A DNA stretch of 64,000 bases from Setophaga petechia (taxonomy: Eukaryota > Chordata > Aves > Passeriformes > Parulidae): contig JANCRA010000001.1 in NCBI GenBank assembly GCA_024362935.1, positions 58,432,930 to 58,496,929 of the forward strand. Direction: 5' to 3'. The notes under the pieces were generated by a model. That model saw nothing but the letters and a program-made list of their open reading frames with translations. It was not told the origin of the DNA and made no database searches. Below, piece by piece: positions 1 through 44,368 of this stretch (positions are counted from its first letter, which is position 1; each line of letters begins with the position of its first letter). The translations under genes and the position numbers were made by a program.

Positions 1-235
1 CAAGAAATACTGGAAGAAATAGTTTTAAAAATTATACCAGGCTCATCTGTTAACAAACTGTCTCCCTTTGTTCCTAAAATATCCTTTACCACTGAACACC
101 CACTGTCCAACTGCTCTAAGTAATCTCTTACTACCAAAGCAAGTAACTTCTAAGAAGAGGATTTGGCAGTGCTCACCACAACTAGCAATGTAAGCCAGGA
201 GTAACCCCCAGGCTCAGCTGAGCCACAATTCTCAC
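1..235 (-). other. BMP2K intron 13, partial
   Basis: Intron sequence downstream of the donor at 235/234, cut by the window edge. It is AT-rich and I see no exon or repeat in it. Confidence 0.85.
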
Positions 236-30662
<30,427 letters not shown>

Positions 30663-30730
30663 GGCGAGCGGAGCCCCAGGAAGAACCGGGCAGGAACCGG
30701 AGGCAAGCGGCGGCCAGGGAGTGCCCCGCT

Positions 30731-30736
30731 TCACAT
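30731..30736 (-). promoter_or_regulatory. Start-stop upstream ORF (ATG-TGA) in BMP2K 5' leader
   Basis: On the minus strand the leader contains ATGTGA, an AUG followed directly by a stop codon, in good context (G at -3). It lies 68 nt before the BMP2K initiation codon and out of frame with it. Start-stop elements are known to stall initiating ribosomes and lower downstream translation. Whether it is transcribed depends on a start site I place only approximately. Confidence 0.5.
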
Positions 30737-31284
30737 GCCCGCCGCCGGCTCCCGAAGGGGAGGAGGAGGAGGAAGGGGAAGGAGGAAGGAGCAGTCCCAG
30801 CTCCGGGCGGCCGGGGCGGCTGAGGGGACGCCGCGCGCTGTGCCGGGAGCGGCCGCCCCGCCGGCGCGCGGCCTGACGGCGCAGGCGCGGCCCTGCCCCT
30901 CACGAAAGTACCCGCCCGGCCGGAAGTGCGGCCGGCGCTGCACGTGCCGCGGGAGCGAGGCGCGAGTCACCCCCCCCCCACCCCCGGTTTCCCGCTCGCG
31001 GGGTGCCGCGCGCTCCCTCGGGGGAAATGGCGGGAGGCGCTGAGCGGGACGTGCCCCGGGGGGACACGCACGGCGCAAAACCTACCCTCAGGCTGGTCCC
31101 TCGCCGCCCTCACGGCGTCCGTCGTGCTCCGCCGACCTAGCCCAGACTGGGACGTGCCCTCGGGAAGGAGTGTGTGGGAAGCAAAGGGGTGTGGAGACGG
31201 TGTGGTAATGATCGCGGTGGTAAAAATGGCTCCTCACGCCCGGGCCTGCGGAGCCTCTTGAGTCTGTGGAGTGCTTCGAAGGGA

Positions 31285-31412
31285 AACCTCAGGGGGGTGG
31301 TGGAGTCCCCTTCTCTCCTCACCTGGCTGCTTCCTGTGTCACCTGCTCGAGGTGACCCGGCCCTGGCAGGGGAGCTTGACTGGATGATCTCCAGAGGTCC
31401 CTCACAAACCTA
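31285..31412 (+). mobile_element. CR1 LINE fragment, 3' end
   Basis: The stretch containing GGTGGTGGAGTCCCCTTCTC, CCTGTGTCACCTGCTCGAGG, then CTGGCAGGGGAGCTTGACTG and GATGATCTCCAGAGGTCCCT matches the 3' end of bird CR1 retrotransposons. The element is 5'-truncated, as most CR1 copies are, and lies just upstream of the BMP2K island. It supports a sauropsid, probably avian, source. Confidence 0.85.
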
Positions 31413-34400
31413 ACCTAAAAATCTCTTCATTTGTGAAATACGTGTGAAAAGTGTTGATGACGGGTACAAATCCCAGTGGTGTGTCTGCGCATATACTCTG
31501 TGCAGAGGTGTGAGGGTGACTGAAAAGAAGGAGTGGGACAGGGCTGAAATGATGGGTCTGAACAGGTTGCTATCAGCAATGAAATTTAATACGTACATTT
31601 CCCCTCTGTTGAAGTATACTGACTTGACAAAACAAACCAGGGAATTTACCACCACTGAGTCAAGGGCTGATGTCACATGGGAGTCCCTCCCCCACCCCAT
31701 ACAAATAAAAATGTAGTACTTGTGTGGTTGGTTTTTTTTCCTAACCAAATGAAAATACATACAGTAAGACCAAAACTGGTAAAGAACACTCAATCAGTTG
31801 TTGCCATCTTATTTCAAATCTCTCATACCTTCTTGGTGATTTCTTATGGGCAGCTCCTTACAGCACTGACTCCTTCAGCAAGCTCCATCTCTCTCCTAAC
31901 CCACCCTTTTGTAGCTCTTGTCTTCTTATTGGACACAGCTGTAGCCTATTAAGGGTAGGCCTGTACCTAATCTTTGGTGATTAGTACAGCTGCAACTCGT
32001 CAGCTGTGACACTACCTTCTGCATTTTTTTTCTTATAATCTATCCCTCCACAGTCAGTCTCTCATACGAATGAACGAAGCTGGATTTTTGGCGTTGGCAG
32101 TGGTAATTTAACAAAACAACCTTTCCCACTGAACAGGTAAGTTTTGGATGGATATCACTTAGAGCTGCTGGTTCAGTAAAAATGGAGAGGTCTGAAGTAC
32201 AAATCTTTGGGATGATGTTTTGGTAACCAAATTAGTTTCAACTTAACCATGTTGCCACAATCTTAGTGGGTAAGAAAACGACAATGTGTGTGTACTGAAG
32301 GGACAACCTGTCACGTATAGAAAGCCCTGATAAGCTGTTTGCATGGGCAGTCCTCTTTCTGAGGTCACTGCTGTCCTCTCAGTAACAGCAGATCTGTTTT
32401 TCAACAGCATACACAGATTAATTTACAGTTTTCCTTGGGAGAGAAAGGAATTTTCAATGCAGATGAAAGGAGCAGAGTTCTATAAGTGGGATGACATAAG
32501 CAGAAGTGTTGTGTTAATGAGGGCATTCCTACAGTGAGCTATGGCTATGCCTCTTAAACATTTAATGATCTCTTTGAGAAAAAAATGCAGCTAGGTTACA
32601 AGCATGTACATTTGGTGCCACTGACTGCTATGATTTTGGTGGTGCGCAGTAAAAATAATGGATTTGCTAAAAGCCACTGTGACTTTGAGAGTACAACTGG
32701 CTTTTAGGTTACCTGGTAAGGTTTTACTTGGCTTTGGTGTCCCCATCCCCACCCATGTGTTCTTGTTCTTTTTAAAGTAAGAGGCTGAATTATTGCAGGA
32801 GTTATTTATGGGCTGGAGAAAATGAGCCCTCTTGTTATACTGGGATTAACACTGCTAATCTCTGTCTTGGCATCCTGGAGAACACAGGGGTGTCGTCCTG
32901 GGCATAGCTGGCAAATGAGTGTGTCAGCAGTGCACACTGAGCTGCACTGCTGAGCCTGTAGTGGCTGCAGGGCTGGCTGGTCTCCTGGCAGGAATCTCTG
33001 CTGCCTCACAGTGTTCCACAGCACCTTTCGCCTCAGCCTTAGCACCAAATGGGTTTTTCCTGTGAGATGCCAGCATGCCTTCATGTCAAGGAGTCCCTTT
33101 TATTTAAGTATAGAGCAAGGAAGTTCAATAATAGGGAGGATTTTGACAACTCACTTAAAAATACAGGCCCTCCAAGCAGGTAACTGAATGATAATTTTAC
33201 ATACATGAATAGGCCCCCTCTCTTTTGTTTAAATCCTCACCTGAGCAGAGCAACATGGTGACATTTCTAGAAGCTATATTAATGTCCAGAAAGGACGAGT
33301 TGTGAATTTTCTTTCACTGAAGGTATGAAACCCAAAGTAAACTTTGCTCCCTCTGTACTGAGGTGAAACCTCTCCTTTGGTTCAGTCACAGCAGGGATGC
33401 TTTGGCCTCCTGCATCTGCAAAGTGTGCAGCAACCCCCACCTATTTCATGCAACGTGTTTGGCAGTATGACAGATCAGAAAGGTGTTTGCACTACTTAAA
33501 AAACAAACAAAATAAGTTTTAATATCTTGAAAGCACTCACAAGCAGATATTTTCTGGTTGGTGTAAAACAGTAGATGGTCTGAAGAAAAATCTGGTGATA
33601 AAGAACAAAAATCAGAAATACAATCCTGAATTAAGAAGAGATCATTTGGGAGGGGGTGATGATGGCCTGTGTAATGGTTTTTTTTCTCAAACTGTCAACT
33701 TGATGAATTGTGAAATCATAGGAGGTATTCAGATTTCATTAAAAAAACCCCAAAACAATATGACAGTGGAGCCAATACTGAACTTTCACTGCATGAAAAC
33801 AAAGTGCTGCTTACCTGCTGTGTATGTCTCCACCACAATATTGGAAAGTTTTGCTTCTTGCTTCCTTTTACTGCTTGGAGTCTAAAATGTAGACACATTC
33901 CTTCACTTTCAGTAGTTGTGTAGTGGCAGATCTGTGTGGCGTATAAATGACCCACTTCCTGGCCTTGTTTGGCACAAAGGTTCTGTCCCACTTAGTGTCA
34001 CAGGAGCAGGTCTGGAGGGGATTTTAGTACAGCAGTAACTGCTCTCCATGTGCAGACTGCGAGAGGCACTGCTTGTGTCACAGAGCATATCCATAGCTTT
34101 ATTTCCCTGCCCTGGAAACCTCGGTTCCACAGCCTTGGGCACCTGCCTCGCCTCAGAGCTCGTGCAGCTGTCCTGTCCCCGGGAGCACAGTGAGGCAGCT
34201 TGGAGCAGAGGGACTCACCTCCACGTGTGAAGCACTTTGCCTTCTATAAAACAGTGCTGTGTTTAGCTAGACCGCTGTAAAACCTTTAAAGGTTTGTGGA
34301 AGAAAGCTCTGGCTGAGAACACTGTGTGAACATGAAACGCCAGATATTTCATGTGCGCTTGGAGTGTGAAATGTGATGGTTTCATCCTCTTTAAACTGAA

Positions 34401-37400
34401 CAGTTCAAATGCTGGCACCTTGATTACTGTTTATCGAGCATTTCTTTCCTCACATCTCTCCCTTCTCATAACTCTTTCCTCTGTACAGTACATGAATTTG
34501 TTTTAAATCAATCCCATGAGGATAAAACAACTTCCTGCAAAAATATTGAAAATCCATTACAGAAAGTATTTATTAAGGCAAAAGAGAAGTAGAAAACTTC
34601 CTTTGTGTGGGTGTTGTTTTGGAAATGTCTCTTGCTGCTTCTGGATAAACTCTTTTCATTCTAATTACCCAAACTGAGTGTCAGAAACAAAAGGAAAAAA
34701 ATCTAATTTTATGGAAATATGTCCTTTATGTATTAAAACTTTGAAAGAAATTGGTAATAGAGGATCTCAAGTGTTCAGCAATTACTGCAGCAAATTGGCT
34801 TTTTGTCTTATGAGGGTATGTGAGGGTTTTTTTCTATTTTGTAATAATTCAGTCAGTGCGAGCAAAACACTGTCAGAGAGTGGGTTTGCCCAATAAGCTC
34901 TTCTAATTCATTTTCCCCTCTTACTGCTTCATTGTTCTGCTGTTTTGCTTCTGGTCCCCTGACAGCCATGAAAACCATCATTTTACACATTTAAGTAGCT
35001 GTGCAAACTTTCTATCTCAGTAAATCCTGTGTCTTAGTTGTGTACTGCTGACCCTCATGCAGTCTGGTTTAGGCACAGTTACTGAAACCACACAAAATGT
35101 TTATGATGAGCTAAAAGCTAAGAAAACCCCAGGAGACAACTGGTTTGGGTTTGGGTTTGCATTTTTTCTAGGATGAAGTCATATCCCAGCTCCACATCTT
35201 AAAGCCAGGAGTAGTAATGAAAGGCTCTCTTGCTTTGCTTTATTATAAATATAAAATTATATATAGAAAACTGCAGAAAGAGTTTGGCATGTTGTGAAAT
35301 ATCTTGGCATGGAAAATAGAGATGTGTGGGGGAATAAAAAGCAAAGAAAAGGAGTGGAATCACTTGGAGCAGAGGGGTGGCACAAGTCAGAAAGCAAGTG
35401 CATCCTCTGAAGGCTGCTTTGGTTCAGAAGGTCTGAGCAGCCCTGGAAGCTTTGCAGTGACCTTGTGAAGAGAGACAAATTTTCATTCCTTTCAGTTTCT
35501 ATCATCTCTTCTAATCAGGACAGAAACAAATGGAGCTCTGGAAAAAACTAAGCTGCTGATTTCCATCTTTAAAATGGAAACAAACTGAGAAGCCAGCTGG
35601 TGAAAATATTCAAGGTGCAAATAGCTGACATCAGCTGTGGTGAGTGACACCCAGCACAGCTCTCATTGACACTGAGGTCAAGAGTCTTTTATTGCAACAC
35701 GAGATTCAGTCATCTGTACTGCAGCCAGCGTTAGTACCAAACAAAATATAAATTCCTTGTTGAGATGACAACCCCTGGCCCATTCAGTGAGGCAAAGTGG
35801 GGAAAACAAAGGCAAATGTGCTGGTAAGAGTCCTTGGTAGAAATCTGAAGGGAAGGAATTGCAAAGAGCTTCTGAGAGGCTCAGAAATGTTTGCATCTGA
35901 CCTGGTAAATTGCTTTACATTAATAATAGTCTGTTTCCTTTCTGGAACAGAGCAGTCTCCTGTGTTTGTGCTGATGACCAGGCCTCTGGCTTCATTTGAT
36001 AGGGTAACACGTTCCTGCTCGCTGTGTGAGAGCCTTCTTTGATCCCTGGATTTGGCCTCCTGCAGTTGAGCTCTTTGCCTTCCGTTGTCCAGGTTCCTGG
36101 TCATTCCCAGCTCACCATCAGCCTAGTTACTTTCATTCTTTCTTAGAAGCAAGGCCTGATATTCCCCTTGTTGTAAGTACTTACTTTTGCAGTCCTAAAA
36201 ATGTCTAAGGAGTTTATTTTATAGAATGCAGTGTGGCCTGTGCAGCCTTTTTAAGGAAGGCTGCCATCCCAGCTTATTTAATGAGTAAGTCTTACAAAGT
36301 TGTTCTCTTCCTTGAAAAAGTTACTCACGTGACTAAAACACGTGGCCTTTCTCAGCAGTTCCTAATCTGGTATACATTTCATAAAAGGCCTGCTGACAGT
36401 ACTCAGAGATCTGGGGGGGGGCAGAGTGTTCCCTTCCTGAAAGCTGAACTTTGTTACAAGAAAACTAAAGTGCCCAAATTCCAACACTAATACTGCTTTG
36501 CTGCTTCTACAACTGCTTTTGAGATAAAAAGGACAAAAGGTGAAGGTCAAGCACAAGTGATTAGCCTGAATGGTATCCTACTTCCAGCAGCATACAAATT
36601 TCACTGTAGCATCCTTTGTTTAAGTACTTTTTAGAACTAAATGCATTACTTCATAAAAAGTATACAAGTGTCACTGAAAACCCCCAGAGGCATTGATACA
36701 TCCCGAAATTACTTGTAGCAGTGAAAAGTCTTGGAAGAGCCACAGGCATTGAGGTTCAAGAAATAATTTTATTTCAAATCCTTTTACTGTTTGCAGAGGT
36801 AGATTTTACTGTTGAGAAGTGTTCTATAAAATGAACAATGGCCTTTTCCCTCCCTTCCTCCCTCCATGTATTTTTTTCAGTTGTAGAGAGCTGCAGTAAT
36901 ATCTCTGGTCGTTAGTCCTTATGCTAAAAATTCTTAGTTCTTGATATAGTCTTACAAGCTTCCAGAAAGGGGAAAAAGCTCCCTGGAACTGAGAGCCTGG
37001 GAAGAAAGAATGGCCTTTGGGTCACAAGTGAACACTGTGTGCTGCTGCATGTGAAACCACACTGACTACAGATGTCACTGCTGGCTGACTCCTACCTTTA
37101 AAGTCCCACTTATAAATACAGTTATAAATACTTGGGCCCAAGTGCACATTAAATGGTACAAGGGAGTCTTGGGCACAAGATGGAAGTAACTTTCTGTCCT
37201 GCATAGGAGAGATGGTCCTGTGGGGAAGAACTGTGTTGAATGTCTGTTCATTTCCTTTGATGTAAGGGCTGTTACATAGGAGAAATTGGTCAGTGTTTGT
37301 CAGTGTTTACTACTAGGAAGACAGGAATAATTAGTCTTTATCTACAGGAGAGAAAATTTAAACTAGACAGTGAGAAAACCTTTCCTGTAATTAGAGTGTA

Positions 37401-38769
37401 AGGAATCAATAGAAGAAAACTCATTAAATGCAGTATCCCCATCAAAAAGGTGGTGAAAGCTTTAATTTTTTCCGTGTTCTATTGATTCTCTTTAAAGGCT
37501 TGATAGGTAAGTGTTTGTTCAGAGAAGGCTGAAGTTGAATTGTAGGTACACATCGTGGAGCTGAGTAGGTTCATCTGAACTCAGTATTTATACATATGCA
37601 TTCATGACAAGGAAATGCTGTGACTCAATGGAACTTGATGTGACCTGTAACAAAGATGTTATGAGCTTTAGACTTAATGGTTCCAGCCCACAATGTGCTG
37701 GCTGCTTTCTTTTACTCTCCTGTTCATCTGTGCTTGATTGGAATGGGCCTTCAAGCTGCTATAATGTGGAATTTACTGTAGACATTATTTCAAGTTTTGT
37801 TGCAAAGTTAATAAAACAGTACAGGTTAGCTTACAAAGCACATGAAAACTAGATTAAACAGTAAAAGAAAAAACTGTTTGTGTGGCAGAAAGACCTGCAT
37901 AGGGCCATTAATCTGGATTTGTAACAGGATATATTTGGGAAAAGGGACTGTGAGCTAAACCCAGCAAGATTGTAAAATGTTTTCCAAGTTCACTTTTTAA
38001 GTTAGCTAGGAAGTTGAAAGATGATTGAAACAATCTGACAAGCCTTCAAGACATACTTTTTTTTCAGAACATGCATTGGCTTTCCAATTGTATTGGTTTT
38101 GCCAATAAAATTGTGTAATCAGTTTTAAAAAGAGCCTTTCTGCATTTTTCCTGGTTTTTTTCTCAGTTTGCAATTGCAGTAACAATTTCCCTGCAGGACT
38201 CTGGCTTATCACTTCCTTCTAGCCTTGGATAGTCTCTAGGAAATGCCTAACCTAGTCACTATTGTTTAAACAGAGCTGTCACAAACCATAGTAATGCTCA
38301 TAATCTTTACGAATTCAGGAGATGAGAGGAGGAGATGAGTAAAAGCAATCCAGTGAGCCTTGAACAAAACCTGGGCACTGTCCTTGTAAGTGCAGTTGCT
38401 GCTGACGAGGCAGGAGCACTTGATGCTGCACTCAGCAGGCCTGGCTGTCCAGGGTGAGGGATTCATCATTCATGAGTGATTCCTACAGACTCCCAATCCA
38501 TGTGCACCACCAGAGGGACATCAGCACAGACAGAAGGGAAGGAGAGAGTCGGTGGAGGTTTGGTAGAGCTGATTGTCCTGTGGGAGCAAGGGCTCGGTTT
38601 GAGGGACAGCCCAGCTGTGCACCGTGCCAAGCCCAGGTTTGGCAGTGAGATCTGGCAGAGATGAGAGCACGGTACACATCAGCTGATGCCTCAGACATTT
38701 GCCACTGCCTGTAGTGATTAAACTCCGGAGGCTCACGTTCACTCCAGCATAGCAGGACCGGTTCAGACG

Positions 38770-38900
38770 TAGCTTAATTAAATCACTGCTGTGTGCACAC
38801 CGCTCAAGTTTCTAAACTGATGTAATTAAATCCATCAGGGCAGAGTCTTTATTCAAACTGTTGCTCAAGTGCTTCATCTGTGATCAAAGAGATCATTTCT
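38770..38900. promoter_or_regulatory. Candidate enhancer-like patch with homeodomain and TCF-type motifs
   Basis: Contains two TAATTAAAT words (in CTTAATTAAATCA and TGTAATTAAATCC) and GATCAAAGAGATCATTT, a TCF/LEF-like core. Motif clustering only; conservation was not tested. Confidence 0.25.
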
Positions 38901-41900
38901 CCCTGCTGCCTGTGTGCCCTGGGTATCCCTGGAGTGTAGCAGGGCATTCATGTTTATTTGTTGCTATCCTGCCCTCTATCAGACTCGGCTGTTTAGAAAA
39001 TAAATCAGCCAAGTCCCACGTACAGATCTAAGGCAGCCTTATCTGTTAAGCTACTATCTGTTAGCATTGCTATATGAAACCCCAGTAAAAGGCTGGAGGA
39101 GGAAATCTGGTAAAGATTGGACTGGACAATGTTGATAAGGCCATGACCCTGATATTGACATGTAAAACATGAATAAGATAATATTATTTATTTAGTCTGC
39201 TCTGTATTTTTATTTTAAAAAAAGATGGCTAATTAAACCCAAAAGACAATTTGAACTGCCTCTGGGAAAAAGATATAACTCTACAACAGCAGATAGACAT
39301 AGATATAGGAACAGTTTTATCTATATATGTTAATACTGGACTAACCTGTAGAACCCTTTTCCACTGAGGTCATGGAGCTTAATAGCTCAGGTAGATGCAA
39401 AGGAGACATCTACTTTGATAACAACAAGACTCACAATTACCTCAAGCAGGCTGATTAATTATTCAGTCATTAAAGTGCAGTATTAACTTTAGTGCTTCAT
39501 TCCAGGTGATGGAAAAGGTGTCCTTATTATTTCAATATCTGCTGTATACTTTTTCCTTTTTGGCATCTGGTGTGATGCACATTCAAAGCCTGAATGAGTC
39601 AGTGTCAGTTACCAAATTATACTTCACATGGCAGTATAGTTTGATATTGTTATGTAAATCCTGTGGTTTACCCAAGAGCTCATCTGTCTGCAGAACACAT
39701 ATCCGTGTGTGCTAGAATTTTTAAGCAGTATTAAGATGTAAACATTTAAAAAAAAAAAAAACAGTCCATTTATTTAAAAGCAGAACCTGTTGTCTTCTGT
39801 TGAGGGAAATAATGTTGTTTTTTTCTTAGCTTTCTCATGTTTGATACACTTTGGGAAATGAGAAAAAATGTCTCAGTTGTGCTTCATTTAGTTTGAATTT
39901 GTTGATTGAGTAAATGTCATTTCCAAAAGCCTCACTGTCATAATGAAGCCAGACACTTTACAGTTAATAACTCTGGAGTTATCTGGAAATGAAAAACACT
40001 GGTTGTCACCTAAGAAAGCAGGACCTTCCTACATTTCCTCCTGGTTGTTTCCATCAGCAAGAAGTCCTTACTGACAGTAGTATCTGTGCTTAAATATTTT
40101 TTTTGTAATGTGTGTTCAGCTGGGAATATATAATTCCATAAATAAGGTACCAAAATCTCTAGCTGGGCTTCTGCCAGCTCTAACTCCTTCTGAGAAGATT
40201 TTGCTTGCATTTGTGAACTCTCTGCTTTGCACATAAAATGCTTTAAGACATGGGAGAATACAGAGCCTAGGTTATCTTAATGTAGGCTTTCTACAGAAGG
40301 CCCCTCTGTCTGCCAGAAAATGTCTACTACGTTATAATGCACTTGATTTAACAACTGTGTGGCTAAAGTCACAGCTTCCTGGGAAAAAAGAAAATTAGAG
40401 GTCATGCTTCTAACTCCTGAGCTGGCCAGAAAGCTGCTTGTACCACAGAATAGCAGAACTAGGTTTAAGTGTGGCTTGAAAACACAAATAGAGGATCCAA
40501 GAGATGTGAGGTAACCCTTCCCATTCCATATCCAAAGAAGTGCTGTGTTTGAGGGGCACACTGCCCTTCAAAATGAGGTGGTATCAGTGAGAGCCATCAG
40601 ATGTCTGCAAACCGCATGGCCTGTGAGTGAACGTGAAGTGGGAGGAGTTGTTTGTCCCAGAAAAGAGTCAGCCTATTAGTGACAAAAAATAGCAAATAGG
40701 AAGGGATCAGTCTGCACAGTCACCTTCCCTTTAACCAGGGCAGAGATAGGGGAACCTGAATCACACCGAATGAAACTGAGGTTAAACATCATGGACAAGT
40801 TGTGTAGCTGCAAGGACAATTAAGCATTGAATGAGTGGCCAGGGCAGATGGTGGTGTTTCCAGCACAATGAGGAACAGCCTAGACAAAAGGTGCTCAAGA
40901 GCAAGCGTATTAGTTTTTAGTTATTCTCCAGGCAGTCTCTTTTCCCAGGGCTCTCCCACTGATTCCCTGCGGATTTAACTACTTTGTCAGCACCCCACCT
41001 ACGCTAGCTACCTTCAGAGGGCCTGACAGGTTACATATCCTGTGCAATTCTGGGCAACTTGCTTGGGTTTGGAATTTACTGCTTCTGTGTAGGACTGGAA
41101 CACAATCTTGTGTGCCTTACCACTGAAATATTACCTGTCCACTGATACCAGTTCACCTAATAAAGGTGCAGCCTGCTCCACATCACGTGGCTTGCCTAGA
41201 ACCTAGACCAGCAACACCAGTGCTGTCCTCCCGCTCCCACCTGATTTGACCAGGACAAGTGCACGCAGCATTCTGCAAGGGCTGAAAACCAGACTAGAAT
41301 CCCAGCTCAGCAGCCAGAGCCTGAGTACACAGCCTTGCCCAAGGACAGCTTCCTCTTTGCTAAGTGAGTATTGCTGACAGCCTGTTGGTGGTTTTCAGTG
41401 TGTCTGTTTCCTGCCCTGGAAGCTGCCCCTTTTCAGTGTTCTGTGGTCCGGCTGTGTCCAGTGCCTGATGATGGCTTTACTGATAGCTGCTACCAAAGGC
41501 AGTGGGAAGCACAAAGGAAAAAATGGGTGCATGTTCCAACAGCTGCTATCCAAAAAGCCTACCGGAGCTTAATGCACAGCAAGCACTTTGTACCCAGCTA
41601 GAGACAGTCTTTTTTCAGCCACATTGGCTGACAAAACAAAAATCATCCCCTCTCCACGTAGTCCAACTGTTTCATAACAGGGGACGTTTCAGCAAAACCC
41701 CCCATCCCTCCAACTGGTAACAGACCCTTGTTAGTAATGCAAGGTGTAACACTGCTGCTCAGCTCCTGGGCCTGTTTGACCAAGGCCTTCTGACCCTTTC
41801 CAGGATAGGTGAGAAGCTAACCAGTTGCAGTCCTCTCCACTCACCAAGATAGGGAGAGCTAGGTTAGCCATGATTCCTTACTGACGTGGCATTTCTGTTC

Positions 41901-42698
41901 ATGCTTCCATTCACACACGGAGGATTATGATAATTTATAGCTAAAGCTCATGCCAGGTCTGCCTGGCTCTGCCCCCAGAATATATGGAAGTTTTTCTTGA
42001 AGTTAATGTTGGTGATGGATTATCAGTGACTGACCATTCACACAGCCCAGTCCCTCAGGGTTCTTCTGCTTCTTCCAGTCTCTCACTTATCATTTGTTTC
42101 TCCTGAAGGTCCCATGTACCAGGAGCTCTAATCCTCTAGGAAAATCTATTTAAGTTGTCCCTGTAATCAGGTGTACAATAGTGTATAATCTTTAAGGCAG
42201 ACTGCATACTCCCCACGCAAAGAAAGCACTTGCATGTACCATGTGAAGCCTGCAAGACAAGTTTTCCTTTAATCTACCACCCGATAAGTAGAGAGCTTTG
42301 GCATGGCTGTCAGAGTTCCCTAAAGCAGAGGCTATAAAGAAGTAGTATTTGGCAAGAGCTGCTGTCATCTGTGAGACTGCCTCTTTGATCCTCCTTACAC
42401 TTGTGTAATCATGCCAACATCTCTGCAAAACAGAGCAACAGAGCTGTTGCGTAAAGGTGATCTCTCTCACTTGCTTTTTTCCTCTGATGGAATTTTTGCT
42501 TGCTGACTTCTATTTCTGTACAGTAAGAAAAGCCCTGCACCTCCTTCTCTACTGTCTCTACCTTTGTATTGCAGCAATTACCCATGTTACAGATATTTCC
42601 TTCATTTCTCACCACATTTCCAGTACCATATTGTACTGCTCAATAACTGAAAAATAGTTAATGAAGTCAGGTAGGAAACCTGGTCCTGAGGAGTCATC

Positions 42699-42724
42699 CA
42701 TTGCCAAGAACTGACTTGGCAATG
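42699..42724. repeat. Short inverted repeat (10-bp arms, 6-nt loop)
   Basis: CATTGCCAAG and CTTGGCAATG flank AACTGA. Small hairpin potential; arms this short can arise by chance. Confidence 0.5.
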
Positions 42725-44334
42725 TCAAAAGCTGTGGCAAAACTCCAGGCTGTCTCTTCCAGGGACTGGTATTCGTGTACTGCCAGTACATTCATGTACC
42801 TTTCAGAACACTATCATTGAAGACATTGGTCAGACAACATTAATAAAAATTCAGGAGTGTTTCCCATGTGTCAGGATTAACAGTATAAAAGTACAGGTGG
42901 AATACAGAATCAAACAGAAATTACTGTTTTACTTGAGACCCTCTGTACATCAGATGAAAGCTGAGGGAGATAAAAATATAGGTACAGCTAGCATGCAAGC
43001 TTTTGCTTCCAATAATGATCAAACTACCAAATCCTTTTGCTGTTTATGCTTCACTAGACTGCTTCTGTTTCTGAAAGGAACAAGCTGTGTCCAAGCTGCT
43101 GAACTGAACTTATCTAGAAAGCATGAAATCAGAGCTTCCTCACATGTGCCTTTACAGTTAACATCCACCACAAAATTAGTACTTTCTTTAAGAACATGTG
43201 TTTTAAAGTGGGAGCATCTTTGGAACCTTTGATTAGGTATTTATAGAATCAAAACCAAACAGAAATCGGACGCTTAAAGCACTGCCTGTATTCTGTGTTA
43301 GTGTACCAGCCAGTAGAACAGGTCTTGGTCGACAACCAGAGCTCCTGTAAACTGACATGATGTTTGTCTTTTAAAGAAAACCAACTCCTGCACTGTCATC
43401 TACTGCTGTGGGAATTATTATGCAGAGGATCCTATATTTTACACAAGTCTGGATTATGTCCTTTTTAGGGGCAGATGGAGCCCTTGCATTACCATTACTT
43501 TAGATAAAAGGTGCCATTTAGAAAAGACCCATTGCTGGGCTCCCTTTCCTTTGGGACCTGCAACACAGCTCCATGTTTCTATGAAGCAGTTGCTGGAGTA
43601 TTCTGGAACAGAATTAGAATGTGGGAGCAAGTCCAGTGTTAATTGTAAACATGGCATGAATTCAGTGGCCAGGGGCAGCAGACCAGGTCAAAAAGTTATC
43701 AGTTTGCATTTGACCTTAAATATTGGGCTTCCACAAGTATGTCTATTTAACAGGTTTGTCCCTTAGTGGTGTATCTTATTCTTTGTACAGTCTTTTATAC
43801 CAGCACACAGAGACAGAGTTTATCCAGATCAAAGTGGTAACATGCACTCACTTAAACCTTCTGTCCTACATAGTCATCAGTCCTTTTCCTTCTCTTGTTC
43901 TCAGTTTACATCTAAGATGACATTTCGGACAAGAGAGCTGAAGAAAAGATCATTATTCTCTGCAGTACAAGGGCCAGATTTTCAATTGCTTTCCACCATG
44001 CCAGGGAAAGACAGTTGTCTTCACCGTGGCTCAAGAGGAGCACAGAGCAGCCCAAGTGCTTTGTGCCCCCTCTTTGAGCCCCCTACAAGAACAGCAGGAG
44101 ATGGGGTGGCCAGGTCAGGTGTATGGCTCATAATCTGTAACCTAAACAAATGCCATCAGCTCTAGGCTGCATCACATACGTGTGCCCTCTGAATGCCAAA
44201 AAATCAGTAAGCACACAGAAATTTTCTCAGGACACCTGAGCTGTAGGATAGTTTTCCCTCAGCATTCACAGAAAGGGACACAGCCTTGAGTTGATCTGCT
44301 TGGTTCAGCAGCACTAGCAGGCTCCCTCACTACA

Positions 44335-44368
44335 CAAGAGCTCATCTCGTTACCCAAGAGCTCATCTC
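44335..44368 (+). repeat. Direct repeat, 14 bp at 20-bp spacing
   Basis: CAAGAGCTCATCTC occurs at 44335-44348 and 44355-44368. Likely a small local duplication. Confidence 0.6.
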
